A stretch of 64,000 bases of DNA. Source: Verrucomicrobiia bacterium. Its GTDB lineage: Bacteria; Verrucomicrobiota; Verrucomicrobiia; Opitutales; Cerasicoccaceae. Under the pieces are notes generated by a model. It saw only the letters and a program-made list of their open reading frames with translations. It searched no databases and was not told the DNA's origin. The stretch covers positions 1,116,001-1,180,000 of the forward strand of contig JAUIHT010000001.1 in NCBI GenBank assembly GCA_030432235.1. The letters run 5' to 3'. Position numbers and translations under genes: made by a program. This document shows positions 43,966 through 52,427 of this stretch, piece after piece. Each line of letters starts with the position of its first letter. The first letter of the stretch is position 1.

Positions 43966-45552
43966 ATGGCCCAAGACGACCAGAAAGACCAGCTGCCGGA
44001 GGACGATGCCAATGGGCATCCGCAGCGTTATCTGATCGCCTTCACGGTCACCCTGGCCTCGCTGCTTGAGGGGCTCGACACCAGCGTGGTCAACGTCTCG
44101 ATACCGGAGATGATGGGTGCGCTGGGAGTCAGCCTGGACCAGATCGCGGGCGTGACCACGGGCTACATCGTGGCATCCGTTATCGTCATTCCGTTGACCG
44201 GCTGGCTGGCCTCGCTTTTTGGCCGAAAGAACTACTTCGCCGGGTCACTGGCACTGTTCACCCTCAGCAGCCTGATGTGCGGCTTGTCGAGCAGCCTGAC
44301 GGAGATCGTGATCTGGCGGATCATCCAGGGCATCGGGGGTGGGGCGCTTTTGGCCACTTCGCAGGCCATTATATACGAGGTATTTCCCAAGCGTGAGCAC
44401 TCCAAGGCCATGGCTATCTGGGGGCTCGGCATCATGGTAGGGCCCGCGGTAGGGCCGCCTCTGGGTGGATACCTGACCGAGGTGCTGTCCTGGCCGTGGA
44501 TTTTCTTCATCAATGTCCCGGTCGGCATCCTGGCGCTGGCAGCGGTGTGGGTGCTGGTGCCGAACTCGCCCTACCGGGAAAAGGTCAAGAAGGTCGACTT
44601 TCCCGGGCTGGTGCTGCTGGCCGTCGGGGTCGGCACGCTGCAAATGTTCCTGGACCAAGGGCAGAGTCTGGGTTGGTTTACCTCCGACATCATCTGGATG
44701 TACACGCTGACTATCGTGTTCTGCCTCGGGCTTTTCGTCTACTGGGAGTTGAAGATCAAGGAGCCGGTGGTCGACCTGCGTATCCTGGCCAACGCGCAGT
44801 TCACCGCGTGTTGCCTGTTCACCTTTGTGCAGGCCATGTGCACGCTGGCCATCGTCTTCGTCACGCCGCTGATGCTGATGGACCTGATGGGCTACTCGGC
44901 CATGCAGACAGGCTTCATCATGCTGCCGGTGGCGCTCGGGACGGGCATCATCATGTTTGTGGTCGGGCGCTATGCCAACCGCTTCAATCCCTACGCGGTC
45001 ATTCTCATCGGGGTCGGCATTTTCTTTTTTGCCATGGCCAAGTACAGCTACTTTACCAACGAGACACCACGCGAGGACTTCTTCATGCCGCTGTTGCTGC
45101 GAGGCATCGGGCTGGGCATGATCTTCGTGCCGCTCAACGCCTTGGCCGTGGCCGATCTGCCCAAGGCGAAAATAGCCGCCGCCACCGGTCTGCTCAACCT
45201 GCTGCGTTGGGTCGGCAGCAGCGTGGGCATCGCTATCTCGGCCACAATCCTGGGCAAGATCGAGGAGCGCTTCGCCTTCCTGCTCAGCTCCACCATGACC
45301 ATCGCCAACCCCATGCAGAGCTGGACCTTCAACGAGATTTCACGACGAGCGCATAGTGACGGCCTGCCAGCCAGCCTCAGCGACAATTACGCCTATATGC
45401 TGCTCAACGACCACTTCCTCAACACGGCCAAGAGCCTCGCCTTCGAGCGCATCTTTGCCATTTTCGGGCTGTCGCTCATTGTCGTGTTGCCTCTGTTGCT
45501 TTTGATGCGCAAGCGCCCCGACGAGAGCGCACCGGCCCCCAGCGGCCACTGA
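43966..45552 (+). CDS. DHA2-family MFS multidrug transporter (EmrB/QacA-like)
   Basis: 528 residues with 14 predicted membrane helices. DHA2 marks: LLEGLDTSVVNVSIPEMMGA, TGYIVASVIVIPLTGWLASL, FGRKNYF (motif A), WRIIQGIGGGALLATSQAII, and GLGIMVGPAVGPPLGGYLTE with WPWIFFINVPVGI (motif C region). It probably exports drugs or toxic metabolites by proton antiport, with the EmrA-like adaptor encoded before it as partner. The substrate is unknown. Confidence 0.93.
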   Translation: MAQDDQKDQLPEDDANGHPQRYLIAFTVTLASLLEGLDTSVVNVSIPEMMGALGVSLDQIAGVTTGYIVASVIVIPLTGWLASLFGRKNYFAGSLALFTLSSLMCGLSSSLTEIVIWRIIQGIGGGALLATSQAIIYEVFPKREHSKAMAIWGLGIMVGPAVGPPLGGYLTEVLSWPWIFFINVPVGILALAAVWVLVPNSPYREKVKKVDFPGLVLLAVGVGTLQMFLDQGQSLGWFTSDIIWMYTLTIVFCLGLFVYWELKIKEPVVDLRILANAQFTACCLFTFVQAMCTLAIVFVTPLMLMDLMGYSAMQTGFIMLPVALGTGIIMFVVGRYANRFNPYAVILIGVGIFFFAMAKYSYFTNETPREDFFMPLLLRGIGLGMIFVPLNALAVADLPKAKIAAATGLLNLLRWVGSSVGIAISATILGKIEERFAFLLSSTMTIANPMQSWTFNEISRRAHSDGLPASLSDNYAYMLLNDHFLNTAKSLAFERIFAIFGLSLIVVLPLLLLMRKRPDESAPAPSGH

Positions 45553-45614
45553 GTGAAGTAATTTCATCAACACGGCTTGACCCACACAGGCTTTAGTCGT
45601 CATCCTTGCCCAGA

Positions 45615-46124
45615 ATGAACTCCGTATTGCTGATTACCCTGAGCGGGGATGATCGGCCCGGGCTGGTACAGGCCCTCGCCGATACCGTCGCCGCGCATAA
45701 GGCAAACTGGGAGCAAAGCCGTATGCTCCACCTCGCCGGACGCTTTGTCGGCCTGCTAGAGGTGGCAGTCCCGGAGGACAAGGCGCACGCGCTCATCACT
45801 GCGCTGAGGGAGCTGGGCGAGCTGGAGCTGACCATTGCCGAGGGCAGACTTTCCCACGCCAAGCCGGATCGCGCGATTGAAATCCAGGTGTTGGGCGCGG
45901 ACCATCCCGGCATTGTCGCCGAGATTTTTGGCGCGGTTGCCGAAGCGGGTCTCAACGTGGAAAACCTTACCACCGGTACGGAGCCCGCCCCGGATTCCGG
46001 CCAAGCCCTCTTTCGCGCCAGTGCCCGCCTGAGCGCGCCAGGCAATATCGATTTAGATGCCCTCCGCGATATGCTGGAGGACATTGCCGCCGACCTCGTG
46101 GTCGAAGTTGAACTGAAAGAATAG
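45615..46124 (+). CDS. Tandem ACT-domain regulator (GcvR-like)
   Basis: 169 residues from ATG 45615 (MNSVLLITLSGDDRPGLVQA). Two ACT domains: SGDDRPGLVQALADTVAAHK and LGADHPGIVAEIFGAVAEAG, each opening with the conserved D-x-PG-I/L turn. The architecture matches glycine cleavage system transcriptional repressor-like proteins, which bind amino acids. No DNA-binding domain is present, so it would act through a partner. The sialate esterase gene follows after 4 bp, but there is no functional link that I can see. Confidence 0.85.
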   Translation: MNSVLLITLSGDDRPGLVQALADTVAAHKANWEQSRMLHLAGRFVGLLEVAVPEDKAHALITALRELGELELTIAEGRLSHAKPDRAIEIQVLGADHPGIVAEIFGAVAEAGLNVENLTTGTEPAPDSGQALFRASARLSAPGNIDLDALRDMLEDIAADLVVEVELKE

Positions 46125-46128
46125 AGAA

Positions 46129-47661
46129 ATGCGTTACCTCATCCACACCCTCCTCCTTGCGCTTTGCGCGTCATCCGGAGGCCTCCTCGCGGAGGTCTCC
46201 CTGCCAAATGTTTTTGGCGATCACATGGTCCTGCAGAGGGACCAGAAGGATCCTGTATGGGGGTGGGCCGACCCCGGTGAAGCAATCACGGTGACCATCG
46301 CGGGCCAGAGTCACAAGACAACAGCGGACGCTGATGGCAAATGGCGCGTCGAGCTCGACCCGATGGAAGCGGGCGGCCCCTACGAGTTGGTCGTGCAGGG
46401 CACAAACACCGTTACCTTCCGAGATGTGCTGGTGGGTGAGGTCTGGGTCTGCTCCGGACAGTCCAACATGCAGTGGAATGTCGGTAAAAGTAATAATGCC
46501 GAAGTGGAAATCGCCTCGGCCAAGAATAATCAGATTCGACTGCTCACCGTGCCCACCAAAGGCACCCAGGAGCTCCAGGATAACTTTAACGGAAAATGGG
46601 CAGTCTGTTCTCCGGAGACAGTTAAAGATTTTTCAGCGGTGGGCTACTTCTTCGGCCGTCGCCTGCAGCAGACCCTCGGTGTGCCCATCGGCCTGATCGA
46701 TAATGCCTGGGGCGGCTCTTCCGCCGAGGCCTGGATACCGCGCGAGGATTTCAGCAAGACCGAGCTCACGGCCGAGTTCCTGGCTAATGCCGACGCTAAA
46801 CTGCAGGATTACACAGACGAGAGCTACCAGGAGGCACTCACCAGTTACGAAGAAAAAAGAAGCGAATGGGAAGCCCAGGGCAAAAAAGGCCGCGCCCCGC
46901 GCAGGCCTTCGGATCCGCGCTACAACCAGCATCGTCCCGCCAACATCTATAACGGCATGGTGTATCCCATCCAGGGCTACGGCATCCAGGGTGTCATCTG
47001 GTATCAGGGCGAAAGCAACGCCGGACGCGCCAAGAGCTACCAGACCGTCTTCCCCATGGTGATCACCTCCATGCGCGAAAAGTGGGGCCAGGGCGACTTC
47101 CCCTTCTACTGGGTGCAACTGGCTGATTATAATGCTGAGACCGACGATGCCAACGCCAAGACTGCCTGGGCGGAACTCCGTGAGGCCCAGACCATGACTC
47201 TCAACCTGCCCAATACCGGCGAGGCTGTCATCATCGACGTCGGCGAAGGCCGTGACATCCACCCGCGCAACAAGCAGGTGCCCGCCGAGCGTCTGGCCCG
47301 TTGGGCGCTGGCCAACGATTACGACATCGACATGCATTACCAGAGCCCGACCTTCCAGTCCATGGAAGTGCAAGGCAACAAGGCCATTCTGACCTTCGAC
47401 CATGTTAGTGGCGAGGGTCTGTACTCCTTTGATACCAATGAAGTAAAGGGCTTCTCCATTGCCGGGGATGACAAGAACTTCTATTGGGCTGATGCGAAGG
47501 TTATCGGTAAAAACCAGGTGGAGGTCTCCAGCGATCAAGTTTCGAACCCGGTGGCTGTGCGTTACGGCTGGGCCCAGAATCCGGTGGTTAACCTGCAGGA
47601 TCGCAATGGCCTGCCGGTGACGCCTTTCCGTAGCGATACCTGGCCGGGAGTTACTAATTAG
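46129..47661 (+). CDS. Secreted sialate O-acetylesterase-like protein
   Basis: 510 residues with a signal peptide (RYLIHTLLLALCASSGGLLA). Family marks are LPNVFGDHMVLQRDQKDPVW, WVCSGQSNMQWNV (nucleophile Ser), GWGGSSAEAWIP-like NAWGGSSAEAWIP, GVIWYQGESNA, FPFYWVQLADYN and DIHPRNKQVPAERL (likely Asp/His). SASA-family (PF03629) esterases remove acetyl groups from sialic acids or plant glycans; in polysaccharide degraders they often act on acetylated hemicellulose. The gene has a strong terminator downstream. Confidence 0.93.
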   Translation: MRYLIHTLLLALCASSGGLLAEVSLPNVFGDHMVLQRDQKDPVWGWADPGEAITVTIAGQSHKTTADADGKWRVELDPMEAGGPYELVVQGTNTVTFRDVLVGEVWVCSGQSNMQWNVGKSNNAEVEIASAKNNQIRLLTVPTKGTQELQDNFNGKWAVCSPETVKDFSAVGYFFGRRLQQTLGVPIGLIDNAWGGSSAEAWIPREDFSKTELTAEFLANADAKLQDYTDESYQEALTSYEEKRSEWEAQGKKGRAPRRPSDPRYNQHRPANIYNGMVYPIQGYGIQGVIWYQGESNAGRAKSYQTVFPMVITSMREKWGQGDFPFYWVQLADYNAETDDANAKTAWAELREAQTMTLNLPNTGEAVIIDVGEGRDIHPRNKQVPAERLARWALANDYDIDMHYQSPTFQSMEVQGNKAILTFDHVSGEGLYSFDTNEVKGFSIAGDDKNFYWADAKVIGKNQVEVSSDQVSNPVAVRYGWAQNPVVNLQDRNGLPVTPFRSDTWPGVTN

Positions 47662-47687
47662 TCCTAGTCGCTTTTTGAAAATTAGTG

Positions 47688-47720
47688 AGCCTCCGCCTTG
47701 TATTAGGCGGAGGCTTTTTT
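47688..47720 (+). terminator. Intrinsic terminator after sialate esterase gene
   Basis: Perfect 10-bp stem AGCCTCCGCC / GGCGGAGGCT with 8-base loop and T6. After it comes an AT-rich stretch (47721-47899) that must hold the promoter of the next gene; no clear box pair stands out. Confidence 0.93.
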
Positions 47721-47899
47721 CTTATCTTTTTTATTAATATAAGGAGTATTCCTAGGTGTATTGTGCCTGGTATTAGATTTACATCAGTATATAGTTCAGT
47801 GGCTTATAAATTAGAAATGTGCTGATTGGTGGTTTTGTTACTGTAGGAATCATCTTAGTATAGGGCTTTCTTGTTTAACCCGATAACCCCCTTAAAGCA

Positions 47900-48859
47900 A
47901 TGAAATCACTACTTCGGTTTCTTATTTATAGCACGCTGTTCGTTAGCGTTACTTCGTTGGCTCAGGCGATCACGATAACCTTTGAGGGGACTTGCTCCTA
48001 CTCTGGTTCTTCCCATGCCGTTGCGGTCAGCGACACCGTGACGGTTACCTTGACGCTAAATGAGGATGCCGTGGATGGCAATACATCCGCAGATGAAGCG
48101 AACTTCCAGGATTTCTCGCAGATGGATCTTTCGCTGGAAGTGCAGGGAGCCGGCGCCGGCTCATTTCCAGGTGCTAACGGTGGTACGCTTACTTTCACCC
48201 CCTATATGAACGGCACCGTCATCAACGGATATCTACAGGATACCACCGCCGGACTGCCGGGTCTGACTGACGGCGAATATGGGGGCCTGGTTTTCATCGC
48301 CGTGGAAGTCTCGGACAACCTCAACCGGGGTCAAGGCGGGGCGGAACCGCTGTCGGATGTCCTTCTCGATGGCACGACGACTTCCGGCGCCAGCGGCACG
48401 ATTACGATTGAGCCTGACTGGGACAGCCGGGTCGAAATAGCCATTAGCAGCGTGGTTGTGGTCAATGGGGCTGAACCGGAGCCTGAGCCGGAACCAGAAC
48501 CCGAGCCGGAACCTGAGCCTCAGGTAACCATGCCCAGCGCTCTGGCCGCGGCATTGGAGCTTGGCAACAGTTGGTACTACCTGAACTGGTACGGTGTTTT
48601 CTACTATGAAAACGCCTACGGGGACTGGACCTACAGCGGTGACCTGGCCTGGCTCTACGTCGACCCTCTGGGCAGCTCGGATAGCGTGTGGCTCTGGTCT
48701 GACCTTAAGCAGGATTGGTACTGGAGCTGTGAACCCAATGAGCGCTGGCTCTACAGCTCCAACAACCAAACGTGGGTGTACGTCTACAGCAACAATCCCC
48801 AGTGGGGCTGCTGGATGTATGCCGAAAATACCCAGCAGTGGACCGAGGTCACCTTCTGA
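47900..48859 (+). CDS. Secreted protein with Glu-Pro repeat linker and aromatic-rich C-terminal domain
   Basis: 319 residues. A signal peptide (LLRFLIYSTLFVSVTSLAQA) is followed by a beta-rich domain, then a (Glu-Pro)n linker at residues ~192-207 (EPEPEPEPEPEP type), then a 97-residue C-terminal domain packed with Trp and Tyr (SWYYLNWYGVFYYENAYGDW, LAWLYVDP, SVWLWSDL, QDWYWS, WGCWMYAENTQQW). The same domain ends the protein at 52428-53654. This suggests a shared surface or matrix module at the end of exported proteins. No enzyme motif is seen. Function unknown; export and domain sharing are well supported. Confidence 0.82.
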   Translation: MKSLLRFLIYSTLFVSVTSLAQAITITFEGTCSYSGSSHAVAVSDTVTVTLTLNEDAVDGNTSADEANFQDFSQMDLSLEVQGAGAGSFPGANGGTLTFTPYMNGTVINGYLQDTTAGLPGLTDGEYGGLVFIAVEVSDNLNRGQGGAEPLSDVLLDGTTTSGASGTITIEPDWDSRVEIAISSVVVVNGAEPEPEPEPEPEPEPEPQVTMPSALAAALELGNSWYYLNWYGVFYYENAYGDWTYSGDLAWLYVDPLGSSDSVWLWSDLKQDWYWSCEPNERWLYSSNNQTWVYVYSNNPQWGCWMYAENTQQWTEVTF

Positions 48860-48902
48860 CCATGGGTTGCTGACCGCTCAATAGCACATTCTAGCCGGGG
48901 GC

Positions 48903-48925
48903 GACGTATTCTTACGTCGCTCCTG
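48903..48925. repeat. GCGACGTA-TTCT-TACGTCGC hairpin
   Basis: Perfect 8-bp stem with a 4-base loop, flanked by GG and TCC, in the gap between the convergent aromatic-domain gene and trxB. I recall such GGAGCGACGTAAGAATACGTCG-type intergenic hairpins from Opitutales genomes; that memory is not proof. It could serve as a shared transcript end. Confidence 0.5.
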
Positions 48926-48949
48926 TTTTTAGAGCATGGCGTAACAGCC

Positions 48950-49903
48950 TTACGCCGTTGCGGTTGCAGCGAAAAGGCCCTCGTGCTCGGCCAGCCAGCG
49001 CTCGGCCTCGATGGAGGCGCGGCAACCCATGCCCGCGGCGGTGATGGCCTGGCGGTAGACGTGGTCAGCGCAGTCCCCGGCGACATAGACACCCTCGATG
49101 CCGGTGTGGACGCCGCTCTCGTGGTCACTGACCAGGTAGCCCTCGTCGTCGGTCTTGAGTGCGCCGCCGAGGAAAGCGGTGTTCGGGATGTGCCCGATGG
49201 CGATGAAAAAGCCCTTGGCCTCGATTTCGCGGGTCTGGCCAGTCTTGGCGTCCTGCACGCGCACGGCGCGCATCATGCCCTGATCGTCGGCCAGGACTTC
49301 CTCGGGGATGGTGCTCCACTGGATGTCGATTTTCTCGTGCTCGATGGCGCGGTCGGCCATGATTTTGGAGGCGCGCAGCTCGTCGCGACGATGTAGCAGA
49401 TATACCTTGCTGGCGAAGCGGGTCAGGAACAGGGCCTCCTCCGTGGCGGAGTCCCCGCCGCCGACCACGACGACGTCCATGCCTCGGTAGAAGGCGCCGT
49501 CGCAGGTGGCGCAAGTGGTCACACCCTTGCCGCCGTACATCTCCTTTTCGCCGGGGATGTCGAGCAGGCGAGGGCGGGCACCGGTGGCGACGATGACGGT
49601 CTTGGCTTCGTAGTTCTTGGCGCCTTTGAGTTTCTTCACCGGGCCGGAAAAGTCCACGCTCTCGATGACGTCGCTCTCGAAGCGCGCGCCGAAGCGCTTG
49701 GCCTGCTTGCGCAGGTTGTCCATCAGCAGGAAGCCGTCGATGCCCTCGGGAAAGCCGGGGAAGTTCTCCACCTCCGAGGTGGTGGTGAGCTGCCCGCCGG
49801 GCTGGCTGCCCTCGATGACGAGGGGCTCGAGGTTGGCGCGGGCCGCGTAGATGGCGGCGGTCAGGCCGGCACAGCCGGTTCCGAGAATAATGACGTTTTC
49901 CAT
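48950..49903 (-). CDS. trxB: Thioredoxin reductase
   Basis: 317 residues. FAD-binding [20 protein letters not shown], the redox motif CATC (Cys131, Cys134) in [20 protein letters not shown] fold [19 protein letters not shown] and the C-terminal [20 protein letters not shown]. It reduces thioredoxin with NADPH. The FAD loop reads GTGCAG instead of the usual GSGPAG, placing a cysteine beside FAD. A 2-Cys peroxiredoxin gene lies upstream on the same strand, a natural partner, though a terminator separates them. Confidence 0.97.
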   Translation of the reverse strand: MENVIILGTGCAGLTAAIYAARANLEPLVIEGSQPGGQLTTTSEVENFPGFPEGIDGFLLMDNLRKQAKRFGARFESDVIESVDFSGPVKKLKGAKNYEAKTVIVATGARPRLLDIPGEKEMYGGKGVTTCATCDGAFYRGMDVVVVGGGDSATEEALFLTRFASKVYLLHRRDELRASKIMADRAIEHEKIDIQWSTIPEEVLADDQGMMRAVRVQDAKTGQTREIEAKGFFIAIGHIPNTAFLGGALKTDDEGYLVSDHESGVHTGIEGVYVAGDCADHVYRQAITAAGMGCRASIEAERWLAEHEGLFAATATA

Positions 49904-49948
49904 GATTTGAGACTTAAGACTGAAAGACTAAAGACGGGAAGCGGAAAG

Positions 49949-49989
49949 AAAAAACTGGCAAGGGTGAAAGTCTAACCACTTGCCAGTTT
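49949..49989 (-). terminator. Intrinsic terminator of the peroxiredoxin gene
   Basis: On the minus strand AAACTGGCAAG, 16-base loop, CTTGCCAGTTT and further T form an 11-bp perfect stem, 29 bp after the peroxiredoxin stop. Bases 49910-49948 between it and trxB are AG-rich words (GACTGAAAGACTAAAGAC) like those in the shuffled repeats elsewhere. Confidence 0.85.
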
Positions 49990-50017
49990 CTTAGTCCGTT
50001 AAAGGATTAAAACCTTA

Positions 50018-50644
50018 CTAGTTGCTCAGGTACTCGGCCACTCCCTCGTGGGAGGCGGTCATGGCCTTGCCGCCCTTGTGCCAGTTCATCGGGCAGACTT
50101 CCCCGTACTGCTCGAAGTGCTGCAGGGCGTCGACGGTGCGCAGGGCCTCCTCAATGCTGCGGCCCAGCGGCAAGTCGTTGACGAGCTGGTGGCGGACGAT
50201 GCCCTCCTTGTCGATGAGGAAGAGGCCGCGGTAGGCGATGCACTCGCCCTCAGCCACGAGGCTGCCGTCCACATCCACGTCGTAGCAGCCGGTGAGCACA
50301 TCGTAGGCGGAGGAAATGGTCTTGTTGGTGTCGGCCACCAGCGGGTACTCGACACCCTCGATACCGCCCTTGTTGCGCGGGGTGTTGACCCAGGCCCAGT
50401 GCGCAAACTCCGTATCGGTCGAGACGCCAATCACTTGCACGTCGCGTTCTTCGAACTGCCCCAGGGCTTCCTGGAAGGCGATGATCTCCGTCGGGCACAC
50501 GAAAGTGAAATCCTTCGGGTAGAAGAAGAGCACCACGTACTTCTTTTCGTGGAACTGGTTCAGCGTGAATTGAGGGACGATCTGCCCCTTCACCACCGCC
50601 TGGGCGGTGAAGTCGGGCGCTTTTTTGCCTACTAGGACTGCCAT
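50018..50644 (-). CDS. 2-Cys peroxiredoxin (AhpC/Prx1 type)
   Basis: 208 residues. Peroxidatic Cys50 in YPKDFTFVCPTEIIAF, resolving Cys184 in YGEVCPMNWHKG, plus APDFTAQAV at the start and an HxxYF-like C-terminal tail region. Typical 2-Cys peroxiredoxins reduce H2O2 and organic peroxides with thioredoxin. The downstream trxB gene encodes the reductase side. A candidate promoter with a consensus -35 lies upstream. The name prx or ahpC could both be used. Confidence 0.96.
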   Translation of the reverse strand: MAVLVGKKAPDFTAQAVVKGQIVPQFTLNQFHEKKYVVLFFYPKDFTFVCPTEIIAFQEALGQFEERDVQVIGVSTDTEFAHWAWVNTPRNKGGIEGVEYPLVADTNKTISSAYDVLTGCYDVDVDGSLVAEGECIAYRGLFLIDKEGIVRHQLVNDLPLGRSIEEALRTVDALQHFEQYGEVCPMNWHKGGKAMTASHEGVAEYLSN

Positions 50645-50683
50645 AAGATTATTCTTTTTGGAATTTACGGATTGGAGCGGGCA

Positions 50684-50711
50684 CTTCTAGGAACACATTA
50701 CCTGCTGTCAA
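50684..50711 (-). promoter_or_regulatory. Candidate promoter of the peroxiredoxin gene
   Basis: Minus strand: perfect -35 TTGACA (50706-50711), 16-bp spacer, TAGAAG (50684-50689) as a weak -10; the ATG is at 50644. Confidence 0.45.
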
Positions 50712-50834
50712 GGACAGCCCCAAATTCTTTCGCTAATGCCACCAAGTAGCAGCCCTGCTGATGGCTGTAGTTAGCATTTTGCGGGCCGGAAGGTGCATAT
50801 GGGGTTGTCAACCGGCCAACGGCCCGTTTGTCTG

Positions 50835-52388
50835 ATGAAAAATCCCATGAGCAAGCCAACCCCTGTCATTTTCAATAATAACGTCCTGCGCGACGGCCAC
50901 CAGAGTCTCGCTGCCACCCGCATGAGCACGGAGCAAATGCTCCCGGTCTGTCAGGACCTGGACGATTGCGGCTTCGGCTCCCTCGAAACCTGGGGTGGGG
51001 CCACCATCGACAGCGGGCTGCGCTTCCTCGGCGAGTTTCCCTTTGACCGCCTCGACGCGTTGAAAAAAGCCTGCCCGAAGACCCCGCACATGATGCTCCT
51101 GCGCGGCCAGAACATCGTGCAGTACGCGCACTTCCCCGACGACGTCGTGACGCGCTTCATCGAGCTCTCGGCCAAGCACGGGATGAACATCTTCCGCATC
51201 TTCGACGCGCTCAACGACCCGCGCAACATGGAGGTCGCCATCCAGGCCGCCAAGAAGGCCGGCGCGCAGGCCCACGGCACCATTTGCTACACCTCCAGCC
51301 CCGTTCACACGGTGGAGAAGTTTATTGAGCTGGGGCAGCGCCTCGAGGCCATGGGAGCCGATGCCATCGTCATCAAGGACATGGCCGGTCTCATCCCGCC
51401 GTTCCGCGCCAAGCTCATCGTGGAAGGCCTGAAGAAGTCCATCAAGATTCCGGTGTGGATTCACACCCACGAAACCGCCGGCCTGGGCGCGCCGACCTAC
51501 CTCGCCGCCATCGACGCCGGGGTGGACGCCGTCGACCTGGGCGTGACGCCTTTCGCCAATGGCACCGGCCAGCCCGATACGGTCCGCATGCTCGCCATGA
51601 TGGAGGACCACCCGCGCAGGCCGGAGTGGTCGCAGGAGAACTACGATCGCCTTTCCCGTGTACGCGCGCACCTTGAAGGCGTTTACAAGGAGCTTGGGGG
51701 CTTCACCAGCCACAAGAACGAAGTGGTCGACTCCGACGCGCTGCTCTATCAGGTCCCCGGCGGCATGCTTTCGAACTTCCGCACGCAGCTCAAGGAGCAG
51801 AAGATGGAAGACCGTTTCGACGACGTCTTTAAGGAAATCCCCGTTGTGCGCGAAGCCCTCGGCTGGATTCCGCTGGTCACGCCCACTTCGCAGATCGTGG
51901 GCATGCAGGCCTTCCTCAACGTCAAGTTTGGCCGCTGGAAGCAGATTTCACCGCAGGCTGCCGACATCGCCCTGGGCTACTACGGTACCACCCCCGCACC
52001 GGTGAACAAGGAGGTGCAGGCCCTCGCCGCCAAGCAGGCGGGCAAGGACCCCATCACCTGCCGCCCGGTCGAGGCGCCAGGCTCCAACCACACGCACATG
52101 GAGGACCTCAAGAAGCAGCTCGCCGAAAAGGGCCTGCCCGACGACGACGAGCACGCGGTCATCTACGCCATGTTCGCGCCGCAGCTTGAGAAGTTCTACG
52201 CCATGAAGAACGAGGGCAAAGACCCCGCCGCCGAGGCCCGGAAGGAAATCGCCGCCAAGGCCCAGGCCGCCGCAGCTCCCGCTTCGGCAGCTCCTCTCGT
52301 CGAGGCGAGCACCCCGGGCAAGGCCATGCGCTTCGACCTCACCGTCGATGGCCAGAAACACGCCGTTTTGGTGGAAGAACCGGCGTAA
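50835..52388 (+). CDS. Carboxyltransferase subunit (oxaloacetate decarboxylase alpha / pyruvate carboxylase B-like), no biotin domain
   Basis: 517 residues from ATG 50835 (ATG 50847 also possible). The carboxyltransferase TIM barrel is clear: NNNVLRDGHQSLAATRMST, SLETWGGATIDSGLRFLGE, MLLRGQNIVQYAHFPDDVV, RIFDALNDPRNM, VIKDMAGLIPP, IPVWIHTHETAGLGAPTYLA, and the PYC_OADA part GGFTSHKNEVVDSDALLYQV, PGGMLSNFRTQLKEQ. The protein stops just after a short beta segment (RFDLTVDGQKHAVLVEEPA) where the Ala/Pro linker and biotinyl domain normally begin. The biotin carrier must therefore be a separate gene. It moves CO2 between a biotin carrier and pyruvate/oxaloacetate. Confidence 0.88.
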   Translation: MKNPMSKPTPVIFNNNVLRDGHQSLAATRMSTEQMLPVCQDLDDCGFGSLETWGGATIDSGLRFLGEFPFDRLDALKKACPKTPHMMLLRGQNIVQYAHFPDDVVTRFIELSAKHGMNIFRIFDALNDPRNMEVAIQAAKKAGAQAHGTICYTSSPVHTVEKFIELGQRLEAMGADAIVIKDMAGLIPPFRAKLIVEGLKKSIKIPVWIHTHETAGLGAPTYLAAIDAGVDAVDLGVTPFANGTGQPDTVRMLAMMEDHPRRPEWSQENYDRLSRVRAHLEGVYKELGGFTSHKNEVVDSDALLYQVPGGMLSNFRTQLKEQKMEDRFDDVFKEIPVVREALGWIPLVTPTSQIVGMQAFLNVKFGRWKQISPQAADIALGYYGTTPAPVNKEVQALAAKQAGKDPITCRPVEAPGSNHTHMEDLKKQLAEKGLPDDDEHAVIYAMFAPQLEKFYAMKNEGKDPAAEARKEIAAKAQAAAAPASAAPLVEASTPGKAMRFDLTVDGQKHAVLVEEPA

Positions 52389-52427
52389 TAGGTTTCAGCA
52401 AGTAACTGTTTCAAGTAACATGTTTGC

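Noticed and set aside
48470-48520. Glu-Pro repeat region as a microsatellite or CRISPR-like repeat
   Set aside because: It is an in-frame protein linker (EP dipeptides) inside a coding gene; there are no spacers.
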